DNA of 21,989 nt from Chitinophagaceae bacterium UBA3961 (GCA_002385265.1 DGDD01000269.1:1-21989), one strand, 5' to 3'; shown: positions 15,022-21,989, counted from the stretch's first letter. Program-made: numbers and translations. The notes: a model not told the origin generated them from the letters alone.

Positions 15022-15888
15022 ATGAGATCTATTCAATTAATATTGACCCCTCCCCCTCCACATATGGTGGGCGACGGTTTTAGAGTACACAACTTTTTTC
15101 CGAACAACTACATCGATAAAAAGCGAATGAGTCCATTTTTATTGATGGACTACAATTCCAAAATCGACTTTAGTGCCTCCGAAACACCACGCGGTGTAGG
15201 AGTACATCCTCATCGTGGTTTCGAAACAGTGACCATTGCCTATCATGGACGAATTGCACACCACGATAGTGCAGGCAACAGCGGCGTAATTGGCGAAGGC
15301 GATGTTCAGTGGATGACAGCTGCCAGTGGTTTGCTACACAAAGAATATCATGAGAAAACCTATTCACAACAAGGTGGTCCTTTTCAAATGGTACAGCTTT
15401 GGGTAAATCTTCCTGCAAAAGACAAAATGAGCGCTCCTAAATATCAAGAACTTACCAAAGCATCGATTCCTTCAGTAAAATTAGACGATCAAGGCAGCGT
15501 TATGGAGTTGATTGCAGGTGAATTCAAAGGAACTAAGGGGGCTGCATTTACCTTCACACCAATGAATGTATTCAATGCAAGATTAAAAGAACAAACAACC
15601 GTAAACTTTGAGCTACCTCAACATTTCAATACCGGCTTTTTAGTAGTGGAAGGTGAAATAGAAGTTCAAGGAACTAAAGTTTCAACGGATCATTTTGTAC
15701 TGTTTGACAACGATGGAACCAACATTGAATTAAAAGCTTTGTCAAATGCAGTGGTGCTCATTCTCTCCGGAGAACCCATCAATGAACCTATTGCTCAATA
15801 TGGTCCTTTTGTAATGAATACCTGGGATGAATTGGAACAAGCATTCAAGGATGTAAATGCCGGGAAATTCGGGGTCTTAGAAGACTAA
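15022..15888 (+). CDS. Pirin family protein (iron-binding bicupin)
   Basis: A 288-residue bicupin. The N-terminal cupin has HPHRGFETVTIAYHGRIAHHDS (62-83), and the four expected metal ligands are His62, His64, His106 and Glu108 (LLHKEYH), matching the human pirin arrangement. The C-terminal cupin (about 170-285) includes FLVVEGEIEVQG and LILSGEPINEPIAQYGPFVMNT, a typical pirin ending. Bacterial pirins include quercetin 2,3-dioxygenases and regulatory iron proteins; which applies here cannot be decided. Cytoplasmic, co-transcribed with the FMN reductase gene and closed by a strong terminator. Confidence 0.95.
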   Translation: MRSIQLILTPPPPHMVGDGFRVHNFFPNNYIDKKRMSPFLLMDYNSKIDFSASETPRGVGVHPHRGFETVTIAYHGRIAHHDSAGNSGVIGEGDVQWMTAASGLLHKEYHEKTYSQQGGPFQMVQLWVNLPAKDKMSAPKYQELTKASIPSVKLDDQGSVMELIAGEFKGTKGAAFTFTPMNVFNARLKEQTTVNFELPQHFNTGFLVVEGEIEVQGTKVSTDHFVLFDNDGTNIELKALSNAVVLILSGEPINEPIAQYGPFVMNTWDELEQAFKDVNAGKFGVLED

Positions 15889-15890
15889 AG

Positions 15891-15921
15891 AAAAGCCGCC
15901 TCATAATGAGGCGGCCTTTTC
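15891..15921. terminator. Bidirectional terminator between pirin and NTF2-like genes
   Basis: A nine-bp stem GCCGCCTCA / TGAGGCGGC (15895-15903 and 15907-15915) with a TAA loop is flanked by AAAA and TTTT. It serves the pirin gene and the convergent NTF2-like gene, whose stop is at 15922-15924. Confidence 0.92.
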
Positions 15922-16398
15922 TTATAAATTATTTTTCTCCATGTATCGCTGTAACGATTGTCGGGCTTGCTTTTGAACCGAGCGTTTTAGGAAGTTTGTC
16001 CAGCCAAACAACCAACCTTTGAAACCGAGGGCTTGTGCGGCCCATGTGCTTAATCGGAACGCATCAGAATGTTCAATTATTTTTCCTTCATGAACTCGCA
16101 TGAATGATTTGATATGATTTACAACCTTGTTACCTGTTTTAGAGAACGTATAGTAAGCAGTCCACTCACCTGTTACATATTCTTCATCTACGGCCTTAAT
16201 ATTTCGAAATTCTATTTTCAAATCTTTACCTGATTCCAATAACATCGCCCACATGGCTTTCACTTCATTTCCTTCGAGGAGTCCAAATGCTGGATCTGAA
16301 AACACAATGGAGTCACTGTACAAAGCTTGCATCGCTTTGATATCTTTCTTTTGAAATGCTTCGTAAAACGATTGCATGGTTTCCACACCTCGGTTCAT
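15922..16398 (-). CDS. NTF2/SnoaL-like fold protein
   Basis: A 158-residue protein with a cone-shaped NTF2-like domain at about residues 5-115: helix MQSFYEAFQKKDIKAMQALY, the strand SIVFSDPAFGLLEG, WTAYYTFSKTGNKVVNHIKSFMRVHEGKIIEHSDAF. This matches the SnoaL-like/DUF4440-related group, which includes small-ligand isomerases, hydrolases and binding proteins of mostly unknown role. The extra C-terminal segment (about 120-158) is rich in Trp, Lys and Gln and may be an amphipathic helix. No signal peptide. It stands alone, divergent from the CocE hydrolase gene. Confidence 0.82.
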   Translation of the reverse strand: MNRGVETMQSFYEAFQKKDIKAMQALYSDSIVFSDPAFGLLEGNEVKAMWAMLLESGKDLKIEFRNIKAVDEEYVTGEWTAYYTFSKTGNKVVNHIKSFMRVHEGKIIEHSDAFRLSTWAAQALGFKGWLFGWTNFLKRSVQKQARQSLQRYMEKNNL

Positions 16399-16429
16399 AA
16401 CTAGTTATTTTCTTGACTTAGTAATGCAG

Positions 16430-16437
16430 TAAATTTA
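16430..16437 (+). promoter_or_regulatory. Palindromic -7-like element (TAAATTTA) between divergent genes
   Basis: TAAATTTA is one mismatch from TAnnTTTG and reads the same on both strands. It ends 19 bases before the CocE-like ATG at 16457 and 31 bases from the NTF2-like ATG on the other strand, so it most likely serves the hydrolase. Confidence 0.4.
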
Positions 16438-16456
16438 AAGCTGAAATATTAGAAAA

Positions 16457-18346
16457 ATGAAAAAAATACTCAGTCTATTGATTGGCCTTGCTTGTGGGCT
16501 TTCACTATTGGCTCAAAACTCACAAGATTCGGCATGGATAAGAGACAACTATATCAAGAAAGAACTCTATATCCCAATGAGAGATGGGGTGAAGTTGTTC
16601 ACGTCGGTATATATACCTAAGGACGCAACTGAAAAGCACCCGATTTTGATGAGCAGAACACCTTATTCTTGCGCTCCTTATGGCGAAAACAATTGGCGGC
16701 CGTTCTGGAACAATCATTGGCGGTATTACATGAGAGAGGGTTACATAATTGTATTACAAGACGTAAGGGGGCGATGGATGAGTGAAGGAAACTTTGTGGA
16801 TGTTCGTCCTTTCAATCCTGCCAAAAATGGAACCAATGAAACGGATGAAGCCAGTGATACCTATGATGCCATTGATTGGTTGATCAAAAATATTCCTAAT
16901 AACAATGAGCGCGTTGGAATATTTGGCATTTCTTATCCCGGGTTTTATTCAACGATGGCTGCACTTAGTAAACATCCTGCATTGAAAGCGGTAAGTCCGC
17001 AAGCTCCGGTAACCGATTGGTTTATTGGTGATGATTTTCACCACAATGGTGCATTCTTTCCAATGGACGGATTTGCTTTCTATTCAGGATTCGGCAAGCC
17101 TCGCCCTAAACCAACCACTGTTGGCCCCTCAAGCTTTCAATTTCCTACAAAAGATGCATATCAATTTTATCTGAACGTTGGTACTTTGAAAAACTTAGCA
17201 ACACTTATGGGTGATAGTATTGCATTTTGGAAAGATCTGTATACTCATCCTACCTATGATGCTTTCTGGAAAGCTCGAAACCCAAGGAACTTTGCAGATC
17301 AGGTTTCCAATTCAACAGCTACCATGGTAGTAGGTGGTTTGTTCGATGCTGAAGACTGTTTCGGTGCTTGGCGCATGTATGAGGCTTTTGAGAAAAAAGC
17401 AAAGAATGATAATAAGTTGGTGATGGGTCCTTGGTACCATGGGCAATGGGCTTCTAGGGATGGTAGTTCTCTAGGAAATGTAGAATTTGGTTCAAATACT
17501 GCTGAATGGTATCAAAACCATATTGAAATTCCATATTTCAACTACCATTTAAAAGGAAAAGGAGACATCTCGAAACAGGCTGAAGCAACGATTTTTTTTA
17601 CGGGTACTAATCAATGGAAAGAATTCAACCAGTGGCCTCCTGCTGAAAAACAAGAACAGGCTTTTTATCTTCAAGCAAATGGCGGATTGAGTTCAGAAAA
17701 ACCAAGTGGAACGAATTCATTCACTGAGTACGTAAGTGACCCAAACAGACCCGTACCTTATACAGAAGATGTTCACTTAGATAGAACCCGACAATACATG
17801 ACCGATGATCAACGATTTGCCTATAGAAGAACCGATGTGCTCAGCTTTCAAACTCCCGTTTTAACTGAGGACATGACCGTTGCAGGAACGGTAATTGCTG
17901 ATCTATTGACCAGTATTTCAACCACCGATGCCGATTTTGTAGTAAAAGTGATCGATGTATTTCCCGATGATTTTAGCTACGAGGGAAAAAAAGTGGTATC
18001 CGGAAGAAATGCTGAAGGTGATTACCCCATGACGGGCTATCAAATGTTAGTAAGAGGAGAAATCATGCGCGGGAAATTTCGCAATAGTTTTGAAACACCG
18101 GTTCCATTCAAACCCGGAAAAGTAGAGAGAGTGAAATTTGAATTGCCCGATATTGCTCATACTTTCAAAAAAGGTCATCGCTTCATGATTCAAATTCAAA
18201 GCAGTTGGTTTCCTTTGGCCGATCGTAATCCGCAGAAATTTGTAAATATTTACGAAGCTCAGCCAAGCGACTTTCAAAAAGCAACCATCCGAATACATCA
18301 TGATGCAGCCAATAGCAGCTCCATTGTACTTCCCTTAATAAAATAA
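16457..18346 (+). CDS. Secreted CocE/NonD family alpha/beta hydrolase (peptidase S15-like)
   Basis: A 629-residue protein with a signal peptide (1-19, ending LLAQ). The S15/CocE alpha/beta-hydrolase core has GISYPGF with nucleophile Ser159, an acid residue probably Asp298 (GGLFDAEDCFG), and His328 in GPWYHGQW. The region from about 400 on is the jelly-roll C-terminal domain of the X-Pro dipeptidyl-peptidase family. Relatives include cocaine esterase, glutaryl-7-aminocephalosporanic acid acylase and alpha-amino-acid ester hydrolases, so the reaction is ester or amide cleavage with an unknown substrate, in the periplasm or outside the cell. It is closed by a strong hairpin that also contains the promoter element of the next gene. 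Confidence 0.92.
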   Translation: MKKILSLLIGLACGLSLLAQNSQDSAWIRDNYIKKELYIPMRDGVKLFTSVYIPKDATEKHPILMSRTPYSCAPYGENNWRPFWNNHWRYYMREGYIIVLQDVRGRWMSEGNFVDVRPFNPAKNGTNETDEASDTYDAIDWLIKNIPNNNERVGIFGISYPGFYSTMAALSKHPALKAVSPQAPVTDWFIGDDFHHNGAFFPMDGFAFYSGFGKPRPKPTTVGPSSFQFPTKDAYQFYLNVGTLKNLATLMGDSIAFWKDLYTHPTYDAFWKARNPRNFADQVSNSTATMVVGGLFDAEDCFGAWRMYEAFEKKAKNDNKLVMGPWYHGQWASRDGSSLGNVEFGSNTAEWYQNHIEIPYFNYHLKGKGDISKQAEATIFFTGTNQWKEFNQWPPAEKQEQAFYLQANGGLSSEKPSGTNSFTEYVSDPNRPVPYTEDVHLDRTRQYMTDDQRFAYRRTDVLSFQTPVLTEDMTVAGTVIADLLTSISTTDADFVVKVIDVFPDDFSYEGKKVVSGRNAEGDYPMTGYQMLVRGEIMRGKFRNSFETPVPFKPGKVERVKFELPDIAHTFKKGHRFMIQIQSSWFPLADRNPQKFVNIYEAQPSDFQKATIRIHHDAANSSSIVLPLIK

Positions 18347-18372
18347 TTATTAATTCATATCCAGAAAGTTTT

Positions 18373-18407
18373 AAAAGGAGTTCAAGTATTTTTGAACTCC
18401 TTTTATT
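18373..18407 (+). terminator. Terminator of the CocE-like gene with an embedded TATTTTTG -7 element
   Basis: A perfect 13-bp stem AAAAGGAGTTCAA (18373-18385) / TTGAACTCCTTTT (18392-18404) with a GTATTT loop is followed by ATTT. TATTTTTG, an exact TAnnTTTG, occupies 18387-18394, that is, the loop and first bases of the right arm, and ends 27 bases before the fucosidase ATG. There is no other plausible -7 element before that gene. Confidence 0.75.
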
Positions 18408-18421
18408 TAAATACAAACTCT

Positions 18422-19846
18422 ATGCGTATCATTTTTGCAAGCTTATTGAGTTTATTTACACTCACAATTTCTGTACAAGCGCAACACGCTTATGTGGCGC
18501 CAACCGATACAGCCGTATTAAGAAAGTTATCTCAGTGGCAGGATTTAAAATTTGGTCTCTTTATGCACTGGGGTACCTATAGTCAGTGGGGCATTGTTGA
18601 AAGTTGGAGTTTATGCCCGGAAGATGAGGGTTGGACAGTACGCCGAGGCCCTTATGCTCCTAATTGGTTTGATTATAAAAACGCCTACGAAGGCTTGCAA
18701 AAAACATTCAATCCTAAAAATTTCAATCCTGAAAAATGGGCGGATGCGGCCAAAGCTGCAGGCATGAAATACGTGGTGTTCACAACAAAACATCATGATG
18801 GCTTTTGTATGTTCGATACTAAACAAACCAATTATAAAATAACTGATAAAAGCAGTCCATTTTCGTCTAACCCACGAAGTAATGTTGCCAAAGAAGTTTT
18901 CAATGCATTTAGAGAACGAGGTTTCTTTACAGGAACTTATTTTTCTAAACCTGACTGGCACAATGAAAATTATTGGTGGCCTTATTTTCCACCTAAAGAC
19001 AGAAATGTAAACTACGATCCCAAAAAATACCCTGAACGCTGGAAGGCATTTCAAGACTTCACTTACAATCAAATTGAAGAATTGATGAGCGATTACGGTA
19101 AAATGGACATTCTTTGGTTAGATGGTGGTTGGGTAAGACCTTTAAGCACTGTTGATAGAAACATTGAATGGCAGAAAGGCATCAAAGACGATCAAGACTT
19201 GAACATGCCAAGAATTGCCACTATGGCAAGATCGCACCAACCGGGTTTGATTATTGTTGATAGAACCGTAACGGGTCCTTATGAGAACTACACCACTCCT
19301 GAACAAGAAGTACCTAACAAACCACTCGACTATCCTTGGGAAACTTGTATGACCATGGGTAATTCTTGGAGCTTTGTGCCGAATGATGAATACAAAAGTT
19401 CTCGTCAATTGGTACATCTTTTGGTAAAAATTGTTTCAAGAGGTGGTAACTTTTTGTTGAATATTGGCCCCGGCCCCGACGGCGATTTTGATCCTATTGC
19501 GTATAAACGTTTAGAAGATATCGGAAAATGGATGAAAGTAAATAGTGAGGGAATTTACAATTCGAAACCGATGGCCCCCTATTCGATCGAAAATGTATTC
19601 TTTACACAAAGCAAAGACGGTTCCACAACCTATGCTTACTATTTAGCGGATGAGAAAACGAACCAATTACCTACGTCTGTCATATTAAAGAATTTTTCCA
19701 TCAAAAAAGGCTCAAAAATAGCTATCTTCGGGACTCCCAAAAATTTGAAATGGGAACAAAAAGGAACAGATTTAGTAATTACAGTTCCTGCTGCTATTCA
19801 ACAAGCCACAAGTGGCCAGCCTGCTTGGGGATTCACCATTAAGTAA
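18422..19846 (+). CDS. Alpha-L-fucosidase, GH29 family
   Basis: A 474-residue secreted glycoside hydrolase. Signal peptide 1-20 (ending VQAQ). GH29 landmarks are FGLFMHWGTYS (44-54), TTKHHDGFCMF (121-131), WLDGGW with likely nucleophile Asp234, and LLNIGPGPDGDF. TTPEQE holds Glu294, a candidate acid/base, and ETCMTMGNSW follows it; this arrangement resembles the GH29-B subfamily, which prefers branched alpha-1,3/1,4-fucosides (subfamily call is inference). A small C-terminal beta domain follows (about 385-474). It releases L-fucose from glycans. The start at ATG 18422 is preferred over a TTG at 18392, which lies inside the terminator stem. The nagB-fusion gene follows after 11 bases. Confidence 0.93.
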   Translation: MRIIFASLLSLFTLTISVQAQHAYVAPTDTAVLRKLSQWQDLKFGLFMHWGTYSQWGIVESWSLCPEDEGWTVRRGPYAPNWFDYKNAYEGLQKTFNPKNFNPEKWADAAKAAGMKYVVFTTKHHDGFCMFDTKQTNYKITDKSSPFSSNPRSNVAKEVFNAFRERGFFTGTYFSKPDWHNENYWWPYFPPKDRNVNYDPKKYPERWKAFQDFTYNQIEELMSDYGKMDILWLDGGWVRPLSTVDRNIEWQKGIKDDQDLNMPRIATMARSHQPGLIIVDRTVTGPYENYTTPEQEVPNKPLDYPWETCMTMGNSWSFVPNDEYKSSRQLVHLLVKIVSRGGNFLLNIGPGPDGDFDPIAYKRLEDIGKWMKVNSEGIYNSKPMAPYSIENVFFTQSKDGSTTYAYYLADEKTNQLPTSVILKNFSIKKGSKIAIFGTPKNLKWEQKGTDLVITVPAAIQQATSGQPAWGFTIK

Positions 19847-19857
19847 ACGTCAACGAT

Positions 19858-21786
19858 ATGCCCAAAACAACCTTCGACATTGATTTAACTGACTCATTTG
19901 AACGGATACCTGTAAAAATTTACGGGTCTATTAAAGAAGGATCGGCTTTTATTGCTCAAGAAATTGCAAAGCTGATCAAAGAGAAACAAGCAGCCGGCAA
20001 AACTTGTGTGTTAGGCCTAGCAACCGGTTCTTCTCCGAAATACTTGTATGCAGAATTAGTTCGACTCCACAAAGAAGAAGGTCTAAGTTTTAAGAACGTT
20101 GTCACTTTTAACTTGGATGAGTATTATCCGTTGGACAATGACGCGCTTCAAAGCTACAACCGATTTATGAAGGTGAACCTCTTCAATCATGTAGACATTG
20201 ATCCGGCTAACATTCATATTCCAAACGGAGAAATAAAGAAAGAAGACGTTAAGGAATACTGTGTAAAATACGAGGCAGAGATTGAAGCAGCAGGGGGAAT
20301 TGATCTTCAAATTCTTGGAATTGGCAATAATGGACATATCGGTTTCAATGAACCAGGTTCCAGTATTAATTCTAGAACTCGATTGGTAACACTCGATAAT
20401 TCTACTCGATTAGCCAATTCTTATGAGTTCGCGAATATTTCTCAAGTACCTCGATTGGCCATTACCATGGGCATTCGAACCATCATGCAAGCGAAAAAAA
20501 TTATGCTGATGGCATGGGGTCAAGGTAAAGCCCCTGTAGTACAGCATGCTGTTGAAGGGCATGTAACTGAACACATCCCGGCATCTTTATTACAACAGCA
20601 CGATAATACAGTGTTTGTTTTAGAAGAAATGGCGGCTTCTGAACTCACCCGTTTTAAATCGCCTTGGTTAACCGGAGAATGCGAATGGACACCGAAAATG
20701 ATTCGCAAAGCGGTTGTTCATTTGAGTTTGAAAACCGGTAAACCATTATTAAACCTCACTAACAACGATTATCGTGACCATGGCTTGGGAGATTTATTGG
20801 TTGAAAAAGGTGATGCCTACGAAATCAATTTGCAGGTGTACTATATGATGCGTGACAGCATCACAGGATGGCCCGGTGGTAAACCCAATGTTCATTTACC
20901 AAAGCATCCTGAACGCAGCACACCCTATCCAAAAACTTGCGTTATTTTCTCTCCTCACCCCGATGATGATATCATTTCGATGGGAGGAACATTCCAAAGA
21001 TTGCACGACCAAGGACATGACGTACATGTTGCTTATCAAACCAGCGGAAATATTGCCGTTACTGATGAATTCGTAACCCGCTTTATGGATTTTGCCGTTG
21101 GTTTTGAAGAAATGTTCAAAATGGATACGAGCAAGTCGAAAGAGATATTGGATGAAGCCAGAAGTTATTTAAGACAGAAAAAATCGAATGAAGTAGATAC
21201 CAAGGAAATAAGAGCAGTAAAAGGATTGATAAGACGATGTGAGGCGAAAGCCACTTGTCGTTATGTTGGCATCAAAGATGAGAACATCCACTATCAAAAT
21301 CTTCCTTTCTACGAAACCGGCACTATCGAAAAGAACCCGATGGGAGAAGAAGATGTGGTGATTACAGTAGCCTTGCTCCGCAAGCTGAAACCACATCAGG
21401 TTTATTGCGCCGGCGACTTTGCAGACCCCCATGGAACGCACATCGTTTGTTTCAACGTGGTGCTTGAGGCATTGAGACGAATAAAAGAAGCCGGTGATGA
21501 GTGGATCAAAGACTGCTGGTTATGGCTTTACAAAGGTGCTTGGCAAGAATGGGACATCAGCGAAATTGAAATGGCCATTCCTATGAGTCCGGAACAAGTG
21601 ATGAAAAAACGTTTTGGAATCTTTATCCATCAATCTCAGAAAGACATGGTTCCCTTCCAAGGAAGTGACTCTAGAGAATTCTGGCAACGTGCTGAGGAAA
21701 GAAACGCCGGAACCGCTGATTTATATGGAAAGCTGGGATTGACGCAATATGCTGCTATGGAAGCATTTGTGAGATGGCACTACTAG
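19858..21786 (+). CDS. nagB: Glucosamine-6-phosphate deaminase fused to a PIG-L/LmbE-type deacetylase domain
   Basis: A 642-residue cytoplasmic protein, more than twice the usual NagB length. Residues about 15-270 are NagB: LATGSSP (54-60), FNLDEYYPL with Asp87, and GIGNNGHIGFNEPG with Asn158, His160 and Glu165 at the ring-opening and catalytic positions. NagB turns glucosamine-6-phosphate into fructose-6-phosphate and ammonia. After a linker (275-358), residues 360-640 form a PIG-L/LmbE domain with metal motif HPDDD (367-371) and DPHGTH (523-528), typical of zinc-dependent N-acetylglucosamine deacetylases. Such fusions are known from Bacteroidota as annotated NagB proteins. The fused domain may deacetylate GlcNAc-6-phosphate, feeding the deaminase (inference). 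Likely in an operon with the fucosidase. Confidence 0.93.
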   Translation: MPKTTFDIDLTDSFERIPVKIYGSIKEGSAFIAQEIAKLIKEKQAAGKTCVLGLATGSSPKYLYAELVRLHKEEGLSFKNVVTFNLDEYYPLDNDALQSYNRFMKVNLFNHVDIDPANIHIPNGEIKKEDVKEYCVKYEAEIEAAGGIDLQILGIGNNGHIGFNEPGSSINSRTRLVTLDNSTRLANSYEFANISQVPRLAITMGIRTIMQAKKIMLMAWGQGKAPVVQHAVEGHVTEHIPASLLQQHDNTVFVLEEMAASELTRFKSPWLTGECEWTPKMIRKAVVHLSLKTGKPLLNLTNNDYRDHGLGDLLVEKGDAYEINLQVYYMMRDSITGWPGGKPNVHLPKHPERSTPYPKTCVIFSPHPDDDIISMGGTFQRLHDQGHDVHVAYQTSGNIAVTDEFVTRFMDFAVGFEEMFKMDTSKSKEILDEARSYLRQKKSNEVDTKEIRAVKGLIRRCEAKATCRYVGIKDENIHYQNLPFYETGTIEKNPMGEEDVVITVALLRKLKPHQVYCAGDFADPHGTHIVCFNVVLEALRRIKEAGDEWIKDCWLWLYKGAWQEWDISEIEMAIPMSPEQVMKKRFGIFIHQSQKDMVPFQGSDSREFWQRAEERNAGTADLYGKLGLTQYAAMEAFVRWHY

Positions 21787-21812
21787 GAACTTTTTTATGA
21801 ATATTTTTTTCT

Positions 21813-21852
21813 TTTCGGGGGATTAGTCCTATATTTGCACCCCCGAAAGGGG
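21813..21852 (+). promoter_or_regulatory. tRNA promoter (TATATTTG) within an inverted repeat, with leader hairpin
   Basis: TATATTTG (21830-21837) is an exact -7 match 19 bases before the mature tRNA. It lies between perfect 9-bp arms TTTCGGGGG (21813-21821) and CCCCCGAAA (21840-21848). The right arm can instead pair locally as CCCC-GAAA-GGGG (21841-21852), a GNRA-type tetraloop hairpin at the probable 5' end of the transcript. Confidence 0.6.
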
Positions 21853-21856
21853 AAAA

Positions 21857-21930
21857 GGTCCCGTAGCTCAACTGAATAGAGCATCTGACTACGGATCAGA
21901 AGGTTTCAGGTTTGAATCCTGACGGGATCA
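21857..21930 (+). tRNA. tRNA-Arg (anticodon ACG)
   Basis: A 74-base cloverleaf. Acceptor GGTCCCG pairs with CGGGATC (one G-U); the D stem is GCTC/GAGC; the anticodon stem TCTGA/TCAGA encloses the loop CTACGGA with anticodon ACG at 21891-21893; the T stem is TCAGG/CCTGA with loop TTTGAAT. Discriminator A at 21930; CCA is not encoded. Wobble A34 would be edited to inosine to read CGU, CGC and CGA. The D loop AACTGAATA has A at position 19 and the T loop has U at 56, instead of the near-universal G19 and C56. Confidence 0.96.
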
Positions 21931-21932
21931 CG

Positions 21933-21965
21933 AAAGCCTCCAACTTGTTTGGAGGCTTTTTCTTT
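21933..21965 (+). terminator. Terminator after tRNA-Arg
   Basis: An 11-bp stem, AAAGCCTCCAA (21933-21943) and TTGGAGGCTTT (21949-21959), with a CTTGT loop and a T-rich tail, starting three bases after the tRNA end. Confidence 0.92.
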
Positions 21966-21967
21966 TT

Positions 21968-21989
21968 GTTGCCGTAGCTCAACTGAATA
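21968..21989 (+). tRNA. Start of a second tRNA-like sequence, cut by the window end
   Basis: After a possible acceptor strand GTTGCCG come TA, GCTC and AACTGAATA, the same D-arm start as the complete tRNA-Arg; 18 bases (21972-21989) are identical to 21861-21878. Only six or seven bases separate it from the terminator, so no promoter fits. It may be a second tRNA gene or a duplicated fragment. Confidence 0.5.

Noticed and set aside
18611..19072. Open frame of 153 codons on the minus strand inside the fucosidase gene.
   Set aside because: Antisense shadow of the conserved GH29 core; the residues are Ile/Phe/Arg-rich as expected from reverse reading.
19858..21786. Asn158 in GIGNNGH where Escherichia coli NagB has catalytic Asp141.
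   Set aside because: Many NagB proteins outside the enterobacteria have a non-Asp residue here, as I recall, and the His and Glu of the site are intact, so it is not a sign of inactivation.
1..21989. Search by eye for CRISPR arrays, insertion sequences, integrases, toxin-antitoxin pairs and phage genes.
   Set aside because: No regularly spaced repeats, transposase motifs or such gene pairs were seen. The only hint of recombination is the tRNA-like fragment at the end.

Overview
The window is about 22 kb of chromosomal, housekeeping-type DNA. It almost certainly comes from a member of the Bacteroidota, most likely a Chitinophagaceae-like lineage (inference). Supporting signs are moderate-to-low GC, -7 promoter elements of the Bacteroidota type TAnnTTTG, very few Shine-Dalgarno sequences, a PorW/SprE type IX secretion protein, a DUF5916 outer-membrane protein, a NagB-PIG-L fusion, and a bactofilin beside an M23-type membrane protein. 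I see no insertion sequences, phage genes, CRISPR array or conjugation genes. No gene-free stretch exceeds 300 bases.

Layout. 1-936: the 3' end of queG and a small cytosolic FKBP-type peptidyl-prolyl isomerase. 958-3129 (-): a DUF5916/CBM9 outer-membrane protein, divergent from a short + strand run of SET-domain protein, short-chain dehydrogenase and GNAT acetyltransferase (3250-4940). 4935-6879 (-): a cell-envelope operon read from the right: M23-like membrane anchor without peptidase domain, bactofilin, four-helix membrane protein and SprT-like metalloprotease. 7012-12452 (+): PorW/SprE and a class A penicillin-binding protein. 12502-14254 (-): glycosylasparaginase followed by cutC. 14451-15888 (+): FMN reductase and pirin. 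15922-16398 (-): an NTF2/SnoaL-like protein. 16457-21786 (+): a secreted CocE/NonD hydrolase, a GH29 alpha-L-fucosidase and a NagB-PIG-L fusion. The window ends with tRNA-Arg(ACG), its terminator, and the first 22 bases of a second tRNA-like sequence.

Genes that may work together. Glycosylasparaginase (cleaves GlcNAc-Asn), alpha-L-fucosidase and the fused glucosamine-6-phosphate deaminase/putative N-deacetylase would fit salvage of sugars from glycoproteins, although they are in separate transcription units. Bactofilin, the M23-like anchor, the class A PBP and PorW form an envelope and secretion neighbourhood.

The most interesting signal is not a gene but a way of punctuating transcription. 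In four places a TAnnTTTG-type -7 element lies inside an inverted repeat. In two of these (before the fucosidase and before the four-helix membrane protein) the inverted repeat is also the apparent terminator of the upstream gene. A second regularity is that in six genes the -7 element ends 17-19 bases before the start codon, which helps decide starts, including a TTG start for PorW/SprE. Other points are an SDR lacking its catalytic serine, an M23-like protein without a peptidase domain beside bactofilin, a tRNA-Arg with an A19-U56 pair in place of G19-C56, and helically phased TGAAT repeats upstream of the SET gene. I did not find a clearly new multi-gene defence or mobile system; the window reads as ordinary core genome with unusual regulatory architecture.
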